This document shows positions 17,381 to 26,287 of a stretch of DNA of 64,000 bases, in pieces. Every line of letters starts with the position of its first letter. The first letter of the stretch is position 1. The notes under the pieces are model-generated. The model saw nothing but the letters and a program-made list of their open reading frames with translations. It was not told the origin of the DNA and searched no databases. The position numbers and the translations under genes are program-made. Source of the stretch: Fusicatenibacter sp. (GTDB lineage Bacteria; Bacillota; Clostridia; Lachnospirales; Lachnospiraceae); NCBI GenBank assembly GCA_022766945.1, contig JALEOU010000044.1, positions 45,873 to 109,872 on the forward strand. Reading direction: 5' to 3'.

Positions 17381-18402
17381 TACATCGGCTTCCCTGCAAG
17401 GACTTCCTGGTAATCCTTGTAGTTCTCTTCCAGAAGTTTCGGTGTATTTAGACCGTAGGGACACTTCTTCCTGCATGCTCCGCAGTGCAGGCATCCCTCA
17501 ATCTTTTTCATCATCTCCTGGGCCTTCGGTGTAAGCCAATTTGCTGAGGGTGAGCGCCGTAAAAGAAGACTCATACGGGCACAGGTATTGATTTCAATTC
17601 CTGCAGGACACGGCATACAGTATCCGCATCCACGGCAGAAGTTACCGGAGAGCTGCTCTTTATCTCTTCGAATGATCTCTTCTATCGTTTCATCCATTGC
17701 CGGAGGACACTGGATATATCCGAGAAACTCGTCCAGCTCACGTTCTCTTTGTACACCCCAGATCGGCAAAACGTTCTCATACTGATCCTCAAATGCATAA
17801 GCAGCAGCCGAATTGGTGATCAGACCGCCGGACAGTGCTTTCATTGCAATAAATCCCATATTCTTCTCTTTGCATTTCTCCACCAGAGAAATCTCTGCCG
17901 GCGTCGCAAGATAGCAGAAGGGGAACTGCAGTGTTTCATACAGACCGGACCCGATGATTTCTTCTGCTACGTTAAGCCGGTGATTTGTTATTCCAATGTG
18001 ACGAATTTTTCCCTGCGCTTTCGCCTCCACCATAGCCTCATACAAGCCGGTACCATCACCCGGGTGCGGACAAAACGAGGGATTATGGAACTGATAGATA
18101 TCTATGTAATCCGTCCGGAGAAGCCGAAGGCTCGTCTCCAGATCCTCCCAAAACTCTTTGGCTGTTTTCGCTGCTGTCTTAGTTGAAATAAAAACTTTCT
18201 CCCTAATACCTTCAAAAGCAGCGCCAAGTTTCTCTTCACTGTCACTGTAAGCTCTCGCTGTATCAAAGAAACGAATGCCTCCCTCATACGCTTTCCGAAG
18301 CAAAAAAACCGCTTCCTCTTTCGTAACACGCTGAACCGGCAGCGCGCCAAACCCGTTTTTATTCACCCGAATGCCGGTGCTTCCAAGTACTACTTCTGAC
18401 AT
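17380..18402 (-). CDS. Aldo/keto reductase with C-terminal [4Fe-4S] domain
   Basis: A 340-residue protein. Residues 1-230 are an aldo/keto reductase barrel with the catalytic Tyr in FDTARAYSDSEEKLG, Lys in VFISTKTA, and His in IYQFHNPS. The C-terminal third holds ferredoxin-like cysteines CRGCGYCMPCP (about 257-267) and CLHCGACRKKCP (about 300-311), as in the predicted Fe-S aldo/keto reductases common in anaerobes. It may couple ferredoxin-type electrons to aldehyde or ketone reduction. It overlaps the Nudix gene upstream by 13 bases and the AEC gene downstream by one base. Confidence 0.9.
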   Translation of the reverse strand: MSEVVLGSTGIRVNKNGFGALPVQRVTKEEAVFLLRKAYEGGIRFFDTARAYSDSEEKLGAAFEGIREKVFISTKTAAKTAKEFWEDLETSLRLLRTDYIDIYQFHNPSFCPHPGDGTGLYEAMVEAKAQGKIRHIGITNHRLNVAEEIIGSGLYETLQFPFCYLATPAEISLVEKCKEKNMGFIAMKALSGGLITNSAAAYAFEDQYENVLPIWGVQRERELDEFLGYIQCPPAMDETIEEIIRRDKEQLSGNFCRGCGYCMPCPAGIEINTCARMSLLLRRSPSANWLTPKAQEMMKKIEGCLHCGACRKKCPYGLNTPKLLEENYKDYQEVLAGKPM

Positions 18403-18917
18403 ATTCTCTCATCCTCCAGTTTTCTTGCAAAGTCTCTGATTACTTCATAATACATTCCAAAACGTTTTCTGGGCACGATCTGTCCCTGCTCCCAAAGGTC
18501 CATCAGATCATCAAAAGTAACCAGCTTCGCTCTGACTACTTCCTCTTTCTGCAGTACCAGGGCTGATGGTTCCACTGATTTCTGTACGAGGTAGGTATCC
18601 ACAAACCGATCCTGCAGCCGGATTGTGTGAATCGGGATCAGTTCTTCTTCCTGACAATGTAAGCCTGTCTCTTCACGTACTTCCCGCACAGCACCTTCTC
18701 TGCTGGTTTCCCCTGACAGCACCGAACCTCCGGTACACTCCCAGAGCATGCCGTAGACCTTTTTGGGATGACGCTGTGTAATCAGGATTCTCCCATCATC
18801 ATTGATCGTCCAGACATCTGCTACCAGATGAAACTCATTGACACCAAGTGCATTTCCTCTGACCGCAAGGCGACCTGTTTTCTTTCTTTCCCCGTCATAG
18901 ATATCCCACAGCTCCAT
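18390..18917 (-). CDS. Nudix hydrolase
   Basis: A 175-residue Nudix protein. The Nudix box is complete in GGSVLSGETSREGAVREVRE followed by ETGL (about 63-86). The N-terminal MELWDIYDGERKKTG and the HLVADVWTINDDGRILITQR strand resemble the IPP-isomerase-like/YfcD branch of the family. AAGGTG precedes the ATG. It is first in a tightly overlapping operon with the aldo/keto reductase and AEC transporter. The substrate is unknown. Confidence 0.9.
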   Translation of the reverse strand: MELWDIYDGERKKTGRLAVRGNALGVNEFHLVADVWTINDDGRILITQRHPKKVYGMLWECTGGSVLSGETSREGAVREVREETGLHCQEEELIPIHTIRLQDRFVDTYLVQKSVEPSALVLQKEEVVRAKLVTFDDLMDLWEQGQIVPRKRFGMYYEVIRDFARKLEDERICQK

Positions 18918-19100
18918 AACTCACCTTCTTTTTCCGTATTTCCGTTTATAGTAAGCAATATTTTAACACAGAATACCGGCAACGAAAAGGAGAAAATGAT
19001 CCTTCGGGATACATTTTTTCGTCCTTTTCGAACATACTGATTTATGTCAGCAAAGAAAGCTGCAAACCAATACCAAAGGCACGGATGGGAGGTGAATTGT

Positions 19101-19292
19101 ATGAGTATTCTGGATGACCGTGGTATTCCCATAGGACTTGGCATGGCACTCGCAGAAAATCCTGAGGCATTCCGCTATTTTTCATCACTTGATTCAAAGG
19201 AACAGGAGAAAGTCATCAGACAGTCTTATCAGATGCGCTCGCGGGAAGAAATGCACCGTATGGTATCATCTCTTGGTCAAATCAAAAGCTGA
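19101..19292 (+). CDS. Small conserved-type protein (63 aa), unknown function
   Basis: A 63-residue soluble protein beginning MSILDDRGIPIGLGMAL, with a mostly helical pattern (LAENPEAFRYFSSLDSKEQE, then RSREEMHRMVSSLGQ). GGGAGGTGA stands 5 bases before the ATG at 19101, a strong ribosome site. It is followed directly by a terminator, so it is a one-gene transcript. I know similar short proteins from Lachnospiraceae but not a function. Confidence 0.75.
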   Translation: MSILDDRGIPIGLGMALAENPEAFRYFSSLDSKEQEKVIRQSYQMRSREEMHRMVSSLGQIKS

Positions 19293-19297
19293 TTTCG

Positions 19298-19332
19298 AAA
19301 AAGGCTCCTTCCTGATCGGAGAAGCCTTTTTT
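19298..19332. terminator. Bidirectional terminator
   Basis: AAAAAGGCT and AGCCTTTTTT form the stem between the small plus-strand gene and the convergent MATE gene. A and T tails flank both sides. Confidence 0.85.
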
Positions 19333-19342
19333 GAATTACCTG

Positions 19343-20713
19343 TTATACAACAATCTTCATCCATTTTTCACTGGCGAACCGATAAGAAGAGAACAACAAG
19401 CGACAGCCCTGATCAGCTACGATACCAAGCCAAATACCTGCGATTCCCAGTCCCATCGGATAGCACATAATCCAGGAAACGATTGAGCGAACAAACGTCA
19501 CGCTGATCGTCGATGAAATCATGGTGAAAAACACATCTCCTGCTCCCCGCAGGCATCCCGTATAAACCACCTGAGGCACCTGGAAAAGCACAATTACGAC
19601 AATGATCCGCATGATCGTAACACCTGTCTCAACAATTGCCTGATCTTCAAAAAACAATCCGTAAAACGTTCTTCCTCCGAAGAAAAAGAAAAGAGACAGA
19701 ACAATGGATATCACATTTCCCACTCTCTGACAGATATGACCATACTGTTTTGCCTGGGCAGGGTCTTTCCTTCCGAGACTTTGTCCAATCAGTGCCACAG
19801 CTGCCGACTGCAATCCATCACCAAAGGAGAAAGACAGAGACAGGGCATTCATACCAATCTGGTGGGCTGCCATATCAGCTGTTCCCATATCAGCCGCCAT
19901 CAGGGCAGTCGCAAGGAAGCCGATCCGAAGCAGAATCTGCTCAATCATTACGCTGGAACCCAGTTTCGCCATAATTCTGAGCGGATCCAGCGTGAATTTC
20001 AACCGATTCCTGATACAATAAGGGATGTTGACAAAGCTTTCCTTTACAAATAAAGACTGAATACTCATGATACAGGCTACTACCGTACCAAGCACAGTTG
20101 CAATTGCTGCTCCGCGAACTCCCATTTTCGGAAAGCCCAGGTGTCCGCCGATCAGCAAGTAATTGAAAACAATATTGCAGCAATTCGATACCACATTTGT
20201 GCGCATCGCAATTTTTGTATTTCCGGAGCCTCTTTGCGCTGCATTAATTACCATCGTAATTACATTAAAAAACATGCATCCCATGATAATCCGGAAATAT
20301 TCCACGGCCAGCTCATGCGTTTCCGGCTCGGATCCGCACAGTCTCATCAGTGGATCTGCCAGAGTCACACAAAGAAAGCCGATCACAAGAGACATCACTG
20401 CTGTAAAAGCCAATGCCAGCATGAGTGTCTGGTTGGCGCTGTCACGACGCTCCTCTCCCCTTCGTCTTGCTATGATGGATGAGATCGCCACATTTGATGC
20501 AATAAAAAGCGCCAGACCAATGAATTTCGGCTGGGTCGTAAGACCAACCGCGGCAACTGCCTCAGCACCGATAGAACTTACCATCATGGTATCAATCATG
20601 CCTGCCAGAGCCACAAAAAAAGATTCCATGATCGATGGCCATGCCATGCGCACAACTGTCGCAACTTCCTCTTTCCTTACTTTACTATAGTTTTCCGAAT
20701 TCTTTCGTAACAT
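19343..20713 (-). CDS. MATE-family multidrug/cation exporter
   Basis: A 456-residue membrane protein with two bundles of six helices typical of MATE. Landmarks are MAWPSIMESFFVALAGMIDT near the N-terminus, QRGSGNTKIAMRTN at about residue 165-178, and the second-half counterpart CLRGAGDVFFTM. It uses Na+ or H+ to expel cationic compounds. The start follows GGGGGATTTTC. A truncated paralogue remnant is at 2.7 kb. Confidence 0.93.
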   Translation of the reverse strand: MLRKNSENYSKVRKEEVATVVRMAWPSIMESFFVALAGMIDTMMVSSIGAEAVAAVGLTTQPKFIGLALFIASNVAISSIIARRRGEERRDSANQTLMLALAFTAVMSLVIGFLCVTLADPLMRLCGSEPETHELAVEYFRIIMGCMFFNVITMVINAAQRGSGNTKIAMRTNVVSNCCNIVFNYLLIGGHLGFPKMGVRGAAIATVLGTVVACIMSIQSLFVKESFVNIPYCIRNRLKFTLDPLRIMAKLGSSVMIEQILLRIGFLATALMAADMGTADMAAHQIGMNALSLSFSFGDGLQSAAVALIGQSLGRKDPAQAKQYGHICQRVGNVISIVLSLFFFFGGRTFYGLFFEDQAIVETGVTIMRIIVVIVLFQVPQVVYTGCLRGAGDVFFTMISSTISVTFVRSIVSWIMCYPMGLGIAGIWLGIVADQGCRLLFSSYRFASEKWMKIVV

Positions 20714-20749
20714 GAAAATCCCCCGTATTCATTTCATAGCTTTGGAGTT

Positions 20750-21397
20750 CTATTTTTCTGTACTGTAAAAATCGATACAATCCTCTTTCCCATAGTACAC
20801 TTTATCTTCTTCCAGCAATACCGAATTTCCCTTTTCCACCTCAATGATATTTACCGCACAGTTTAAGGGAACTCCTCCATGCCAGAAATCCGTTTTATCC
20901 TGGTAAACATTGCGCAGCAAAGCTCTCATACAGCATCCGTGCGTTGCAATGAGAATTGTCTTATCCTGATATTCCGGTTTTGCGATCAGTTCTTTATAAA
21001 ATGCTTCTGTCCGCTCACAAAGCTGTACTACACTTTCCCCATCACAGGCTGGCTGAAAATGCAGCGGATCCTCATAAAACCTGATAAAGTCTTTACTTGG
21101 AATTTCAAAATTATCTTTTCGACATCCGAGTCCTTCCCACGAACCAAAAGATAACTCCATCAGACGATCATCTGTAAGAAGAGGAATGTTCCGGTCTCCA
21201 AGAACTATCTTTGCTGTATCCAGCGCTCTTTTTAGCGGACTGGATATTGCGAGATCAAAAGAAATTTCTTTCATGCCTTTTGCAGTTACTTTTGCCAGTC
21301 GGATTCCATTTTCATTCAATTTGGTATCTGACTGACCCTGAAGACGTCCTTTTACATTCCAATCCGTCTCACCATGCCGTATTATATATATCCTCAT
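20750..21397 (-). CDS. Histidine phosphatase family protein
   Basis: A 215-residue member of the phosphoglycerate-mutase-like superfamily. The phosphohistidine motif IIRHGETDWN is at the N-terminus and the second catalytic histidine in LIATHGCCMRALL at about residue 150. GGGGAGA precedes the ATG at 21397. Substrate could be a sugar phosphate or cobalamin intermediate (CobC-like); the sequence does not decide. Confidence 0.9.
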   Translation of the reverse strand: MRIYIIRHGETDWNVKGRLQGQSDTKLNENGIRLAKVTAKGMKEISFDLAISSPLKRALDTAKIVLGDRNIPLLTDDRLMELSFGSWEGLGCRKDNFEIPSKDFIRFYEDPLHFQPACDGESVVQLCERTEAFYKELIAKPEYQDKTILIATHGCCMRALLRNVYQDKTDFWHGGVPLNCAVNIIEVEKGNSVLLEEDKVYYGKEDCIDFYSTEK

Positions 21398-21443
21398 GAT
21401 TATTCTCCCCACGCGTCATTGAAAAACCGCCCCGTCAGAACAG

Positions 21444-21500
21444 ATCCGGAGCATCTTTCATCTTTTTGTTCCATTCCGACTGATGAAAAATACTCCGGAT
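21444..21500 (-). terminator. Long inverted repeat downstream of pheT
   Basis: ATCCGGAG (21444-21451) pairs with CTCCGGAT (21493-21500), and TTTCATC (21456-21462) with GATGAAA (21482-21488). It is about 45 bases past the pheT stop. The minus-strand tail is GC-rich before GGTTTTTC, so it may be a terminator or a processing hairpin. Confidence 0.45.
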
Positions 21501-21543
21501 TAGTTTTCCAACTGTCATCCTGAACACTGACAGGGATTGCTTT

Positions 21544-23961
21544 TTACTGACGCAGTTCTATGCCAAGGTTCATAAGACCATTTAAAATTTTCTTCATTGC
21601 TGCTGTAATTTCCGATTCCTCCAGTGTCTTGTCTTTGGAACGGAATACAACCGTATATGCCATTGACTTATAACCTTCTTTGATTTGTGCTCCTTCGTAG
21701 ATATCAAACAGTCTGCAGCTCTCAAGAATCTTTCCGCCTCTCTGACGAAGTACCCGCTCGATATCACCTGCAAGGATCTGTTTCGGAACAACCATAGAAA
21801 GGTCACGCGATACAGCCGGATATTTTGCGATTCCCACAAACTTGCGGTCAAAGGTAGCGTACGGAAGCAGGCTCGGCACATCGATCACCGCTACATAGGT
21901 CTTCTGACCGATGTTATAATTATCTGCCACCTGCGGATGAATCTCACCCAGATATCCAAGGACTGTACCGTGATAGAAGATTTCAGCCTGACGTCCCGGA
22001 TGCAGGAATGGTTTTCCTGCTTTCGGATTATATTCCGGCAGCTCTTTCATACCCAGTTTATCCATCAGCTCTTCCACAACGCCCTTCATATCGTAGAAAT
22101 CGCCTTCGCCATACATGCCAAGGGTCAGAATCATTCTCTCGTCCGGAAGCTCCTCAAGCGGCAAAGCTTTTGGCAGATAAATATTTCCCAGTTCATACAG
22201 TCGAACATTTTTATTTCTGCGATTATAATTCGTAGCCAGCGATGTGAGCATTCCATTGAGAGAAATTGTTCTCATGATCGAGAAGTCCTCTCCGAGCGGA
22301 TTACGAATCGGGATTGCTCTTCGAAGCACATCGTCCTGCGGAATCAACAGCTTATCAAATACTTTCGGACTTTCGAAAGAGTAGCACATTCCCTGTGAAA
22401 ATCCACAGTATTCCGCCACATCCCTTGCAACAGCCTCCACTCTTACCTTGAAAGGCATCTTTCCTGTGGTAGCTTCACCGCTTGGAAGTGTTGTCGGAAT
22501 ATTATCATAACCAAAGAATCTGGCGACCTCCTCCGCAAGATCTGCTGTCCGGAAAATATCCTGGCGGAAAGTCGGAGCTACAATTTCATTCGTCTCCTCC
22601 TCATAAGCAAGTTCCACTTTATTTAAATATCCCAGCATCTCTTCTTTTGTCAGATTCGTTCCAAGAAGATCATTGATTTTGTCCGGCTCAAATTTCACAC
22701 GAACCGGTTCTCTCTTTTCCGGGTAGACATCGACCATCTGGCCTATCACTTCTCCGGCGCCAAGTTCTTCCATCAGCTGGCAGGCACGATTGATTGCTGC
22801 CTCTGCATTGTTGGGATCAAGTCCTTTTTCAAATTTTCCGGAAGCATCCGTACGAAGACCGATTCTCTTGGCAGAGAGACGGATATTAGTTCCGTCAAAG
22901 CATGCTGCTTCAAACAGAACTGTTTTTACCTGATCGGTAATCATAGAATTTTCTCCGCCCATGATACCTGCAATACCAACTGCTTTTTCTGCATCACAGA
23001 TCATCAGAACGTTCTCATCCATCTGGCGTTCCTGTCCATCCAGGGTCACAAATTTCTCATCCTGAGCTGCTCGACGCACAATAATCTGATGATCTGCGAT
23101 CGTGTCAAGATCATAAGCGTGCATCGGCTGGCCGTATTCTTCCATAACATAGTTTGTGATATCTACCAGGTTGTTGATCGGACGAATGCCATTGGCAGCC
23201 AGACATCTCTGCATCCATTTGGGAGACGGACCAAGCTTTACATTCTTAACCACTCTTGCACAATAGCGCGGGCAGAGCTCTGTATCTTCCACTGAAACTC
23301 TGATATAGTCATGCGCGTCTTCCTCGTTTCCGGTAACAGTTACTACCGGTGGATGAAACTCTTTTCCAAAAGTAGCCGCTGCCTCTCTTGCAATACCGAT
23401 AACGCTATAGCAGTCCACACGGTTCGAGGTAATCTCATATTCCACGACTGTATCATCAAGCCCGAGCGCATGGATGGCATCTGCTCCCACCACAGCATCC
23501 TCCGGAAAAATGTAAATACCAAATTCCGGTGCTTCCGGGTAGAATTCACGACTGCTTCCCAGCTCTTCAATTGAGCACATCATACCGTGTGATTCTACAC
23601 CGCGCAGCTTTCCGCACTTAATTCTGGTACCATTTTCCGAGAGATGTCCGTCATGGTCCCCCGCAACCATACCTCCGTCAAGGACAACCGGAACCTTATC
23701 GCCTGCCTTAACATTGGGTGCACCGGTCACAATCTGAATTGTCTCTGTGCCTACATTTACCTGGCAGATGATCAGTTTGTCTGCATCAGGATGTTTCTCA
23801 ATCTTTTCAATCTGCCCGATTACGATTTTCTCCAGATGTTCATCCAGTTTCTCGTAATTCTCCACTTTCGTTCCGGATAAAGTCATCGCATCCGTATATT
23901 CCTGTGCCGTTACATCCAGATCCGGCACATATCTTTTAATCCATGATAATGAAGTATTCAT
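21544..23961 (-). CDS. pheT: Phenylalanyl-tRNA synthetase beta chain
   Basis: The 805-residue beta subunit that recognises tRNA-Phe and edits mischarged Tyr. Domains in order are an N-terminal tRNA-binding OB fold (KVNVGTETIQIVTGAPNV-like, about 40-150), B3/B4 editing (YCARVVKNV, MHAYDLDTI), B5 and the catalytic-like core, and the C-terminal ferredoxin-fold anticodon-binding domain (VAKYPAVSRDLSMVVP). GGGAGG precedes the ATG. It lies 12 bases after pheS in one operon. Confidence 0.96.
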   Translation of the reverse strand: MNTSLSWIKRYVPDLDVTAQEYTDAMTLSGTKVENYEKLDEHLEKIVIGQIEKIEKHPDADKLIICQVNVGTETIQIVTGAPNVKAGDKVPVVLDGGMVAGDHDGHLSENGTRIKCGKLRGVESHGMMCSIEELGSSREFYPEAPEFGIYIFPEDAVVGADAIHALGLDDTVVEYEITSNRVDCYSVIGIAREAAATFGKEFHPPVVTVTGNEEDAHDYIRVSVEDTELCPRYCARVVKNVKLGPSPKWMQRCLAANGIRPINNLVDITNYVMEEYGQPMHAYDLDTIADHQIIVRRAAQDEKFVTLDGQERQMDENVLMICDAEKAVGIAGIMGGENSMITDQVKTVLFEAACFDGTNIRLSAKRIGLRTDASGKFEKGLDPNNAEAAINRACQLMEELGAGEVIGQMVDVYPEKREPVRVKFEPDKINDLLGTNLTKEEMLGYLNKVELAYEEETNEIVAPTFRQDIFRTADLAEEVARFFGYDNIPTTLPSGEATTGKMPFKVRVEAVARDVAEYCGFSQGMCYSFESPKVFDKLLIPQDDVLRRAIPIRNPLGEDFSIMRTISLNGMLTSLATNYNRRNKNVRLYELGNIYLPKALPLEELPDERMILTLGMYGEGDFYDMKGVVEELMDKLGMKELPEYNPKAGKPFLHPGRQAEIFYHGTVLGYLGEIHPQVADNYNIGQKTYVAVIDVPSLLPYATFDRKFVGIAKYPAVSRDLSMVVPKQILAGDIERVLRQRGGKILESCRLFDIYEGAQIKEGYKSMAYTVVFRSKDKTLEESEITAAMKKILNGLMNLGIELRQ

Positions 23962-23973
23962 CGTCTTCCTCCC

Positions 23974-25008
23974 TTAGAACTGTCTTAAGAACCGGTCATC
24001 ATTCTCATATAAGAGACGCATGTCATCGATTTCATACTTGAGAAGAGCAATTCGCTCCAAACCAACACCAAATGCAAATCCGGTATATTCATCCGGGTCA
24101 ATACCACACATTTCAAACACGTGAGGATGAACCATACCACAACCAAGAATTTCGATCCAGCCGGAACCCTTGCAGAAACGACAGCCTTTTCCACCGCACT
24201 TGAAACAGCTCACATCCATCTCGGCGCTTGGCTCTGTGAACGGGAAATGATGCGGGCGGAATTTGGTTTTGGTATCAGGTCCGAACAATTCCCTTGCAAA
24301 TTCTGCCAGTGTCCCCTTCAGATCAGAAAATGTAATATGCTTGTCAACAACCAGACCCTCGATCTGATGGAAGGAAGGTGAATGCGTTGCATCAACCTCA
24401 TCAGAACGGAATACCCGCCCTGGTGCAATCATACGAATCGGCAGTTTTCCCTGTTCCATCACACGTGCCTGTACCGGAGAAGTCTGTGTACGAAGCACAA
24501 TTTCATTATTAATATAGAAAGTATCCTGCTCATCTTTTGCCGGATGATTTTTCGGAATGTTCAGTTTTTCGAAATTGTAAAGATCATATTCCACTTCCGG
24601 TCCTTCCACAACCTCATATCCCATTCCCACGAAAATTCGTTCCACTTCCTCAAGTGCAATGGTATTTGGATGGCGATGACCTACATTCGCTTTTCTTGCA
24701 GGAAGTGTGACATCGATCACTTCCTCCTGAAGCTTTTTCGCACGCTCCTCTTCCTCCATACGTTTCTTTGCAGCATCCAGTCTGGCCTCAATCTCACTTC
24801 TGGCTTCATTCACCATCTGTCCTACTTTCGGACGATCTTCGGGTGCAACATCTTTCATACCTTTTAAAACTGTGGTCAGCTCTCCTTTCTTTCCAAGAAC
24901 ACTGACACGAACTTCATTTAACTTATCCAGAGCATCGGAATTATCGATCTTGCTGCATGCATCCGCAAGAATCGCCTGGAGTTTTTCTTTGATGCTTACC
25001 TCACTCAT
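23974..25008 (-). CDS. pheS: Phenylalanyl-tRNA synthetase alpha chain
   Basis: The 344-residue class II catalytic subunit that charges tRNA-Phe. An N-terminal coiled coil (about 1-90) is followed by the catalytic domain with motif 2 [20 protein letters not shown], and motif 3 [36 protein letters not shown] adds a Cys cluster. The start at 25008 follows AAAGGAG; the longer in-frame extension runs into the T-box leader and is not used. Confidence 0.96.
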   Translation of the reverse strand: MSEVSIKEKLQAILADACSKIDNSDALDKLNEVRVSVLGKKGELTTVLKGMKDVAPEDRPKVGQMVNEARSEIEARLDAAKKRMEEEERAKKLQEEVIDVTLPARKANVGHRHPNTIALEEVERIFVGMGYEVVEGPEVEYDLYNFEKLNIPKNHPAKDEQDTFYINNEIVLRTQTSPVQARVMEQGKLPIRMIAPGRVFRSDEVDATHSPSFHQIEGLVVDKHITFSDLKGTLAEFARELFGPDTKTKFRPHHFPFTEPSAEMDVSCFKCGGKGCRFCKGSGWIEILGCGMVHPHVFEMCGIDPDEYTGFAFGVGLERIALLKYEIDDMRLLYENDDRFLRQF

Positions 25009-25058
25009 TCTTTTCTCTCCTTTTATTTTTTGGCAGTGAAATGTGTACTGATCATGAT

Positions 25059-25320
25059 AAAAAAAATCCCGTCCCAAAAAGGGACGAGACATACGTATCG
25101 CGGTACCACCCTGATTCCCAAAGTAATTCTGCTTCGGGCACTCATGCTGCGTTGTAACGGACGCAAATCGTCTGTCCCTACTTAGCGGAGTGTTCAGGAC
25201 ATATGCTCCGGTGCGAATCTCAAGATATCTCTGAACTTAAAAGGGCTTTCAGCCGGTGACCCTCTCTCTCTGACAGAAGAAATATCTCTACTGACACCTT
25301 CACTGCATTTCTCATATCGT
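25059..25320 (-). ncRNA. Phenylalanine T-box leader with terminator
   Basis: The T-box sequence TGGTACCGCG is at 25099-25108, within AGGGTGGTACCGCG. The terminator stem TCTCGTCCC/GGGACGGGA (25067-25089) is followed by eight T residues (25059-25066). A TTC codon at 25233-25235, in AAGTTCAGAG near the base of stem I, fits a phenylalanine specifier and the downstream pheST. The specifier is inferred by position. Confidence 0.88.
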
Positions 25321-25325
25321 TATTT

Positions 25326-25354
25326 ATTGTAACCGTGCATCTGTCGAATGTCAA
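25326..25354 (-). promoter_or_regulatory. Promoter of the pheST transcript
   Basis: TTGACA (25349-25354) and TACAAT (25326-25331) on the minus strand, 17 bases apart, just upstream of the T-box leader. Confidence 0.75.
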
Positions 25355-25385
25355 GAAAAATCTTCAAAACGCACATGTACGCCAT

Positions 25386-26237
25386 TTACTGTGATGACTG
25401 TTTTTCCAGGAAATGCTCGATCGCAGCGTTTTGCAGTTTGCGCAGTTTATCCTCAAAATAGGAATTGATTTCTGCACCGATCAGGAGGATCCACATACAA
25501 AAATAGAGCCAGAGCATAATCAACACAATACTGGTCAGACTTCCATACATGTTGGAAAAGCCGGAGTTTATCTCCAGATACAGGGAAAAGAACAGTGAAA
25601 AGATTGCCCAGGCTACAGAGGAAATCAAAGCTCCCGGACACTGGCTTTTCCAGCTGGCTTTCCGGTTCGGAATAAATTTGTACACAATAAGGAACACCAA
25701 AGCCAGCACTCCCATCGTGATCAACGTACGCATACTGATAATGGACGATGTCATTTTGGCAATCATCGGAAAATGCCTGGCAAGTTTCGCCTGAATGGTA
25801 TTGCCAAACACCATCAGTACCAGAGTCATTACCAATGCGACGAGAAAAACCAGGGTATACAACATAGCCCGAAGTCTGGTCAGGATATAATTTCTGGTTT
25901 CTTTTACATGATAAATCGTATTCAATCCATTGGTCAGTGCTGTAATTCCCTTTCCGGCAGACCACAGCGCAGTGATCAGCGTAATCGGCAAATAAGCAAA
26001 TGATTTATAAAAAATTTCATTCACCACACTGCCAACAAATGTCTGAAATTCAGCCGGAACCATATTAACAAATACATTATAGACATCATCCCGTGTAAGC
26101 GGTGTATACTTCACTGTCGTTACCAGCAACAGTACAAACGGAATAAAGGAAAGCAGAATAAAGTAAGCACTCTGTGCAGCATAAGCACCGACATGGTCTT
26201 CATTCAGCCTCTTCATAAAACCTCGAATCATCTTCAT
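25386..26237 (-). CDS. YihY/virulence factor BrkB family membrane protein
   Basis: A 283-residue membrane protein with six hydrophobic segments and the family signature AAQSAYFILLSFIPFVLLL near the N-terminus, plus YGSLTSIVLIMLWLYFCMW in the last third. Formerly called ribonuclease BN by mistake; the function is unknown, and transport is often suggested. The ribosome site is weak (GGCGGA). The downstream T-box promoter separates it from pheST. Confidence 0.9.
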   Translation of the reverse strand: MKMIRGFMKRLNEDHVGAYAAQSAYFILLSFIPFVLLLVTTVKYTPLTRDDVYNVFVNMVPAEFQTFVGSVVNEIFYKSFAYLPITLITALWSAGKGITALTNGLNTIYHVKETRNYILTRLRAMLYTLVFLVALVMTLVLMVFGNTIQAKLARHFPMIAKMTSSIISMRTLITMGVLALVFLIVYKFIPNRKASWKSQCPGALISSVAWAIFSLFFSLYLEINSGFSNMYGSLTSIVLIMLWLYFCMWILLIGAEINSYFEDKLRKLQNAAIEHFLEKQSSQ

Positions 26238-26287
26238 ATCGTAATGTCCGCCTTCTATTTTTCGTTAACACAGCATATCATACTTTT

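Noticed and set aside
21505..21540. CTGAACACTGAC near pheT, resembling the repeat end
   Set aside because: Only a partial match and no partner end nearby; not counted as a fifth copy.
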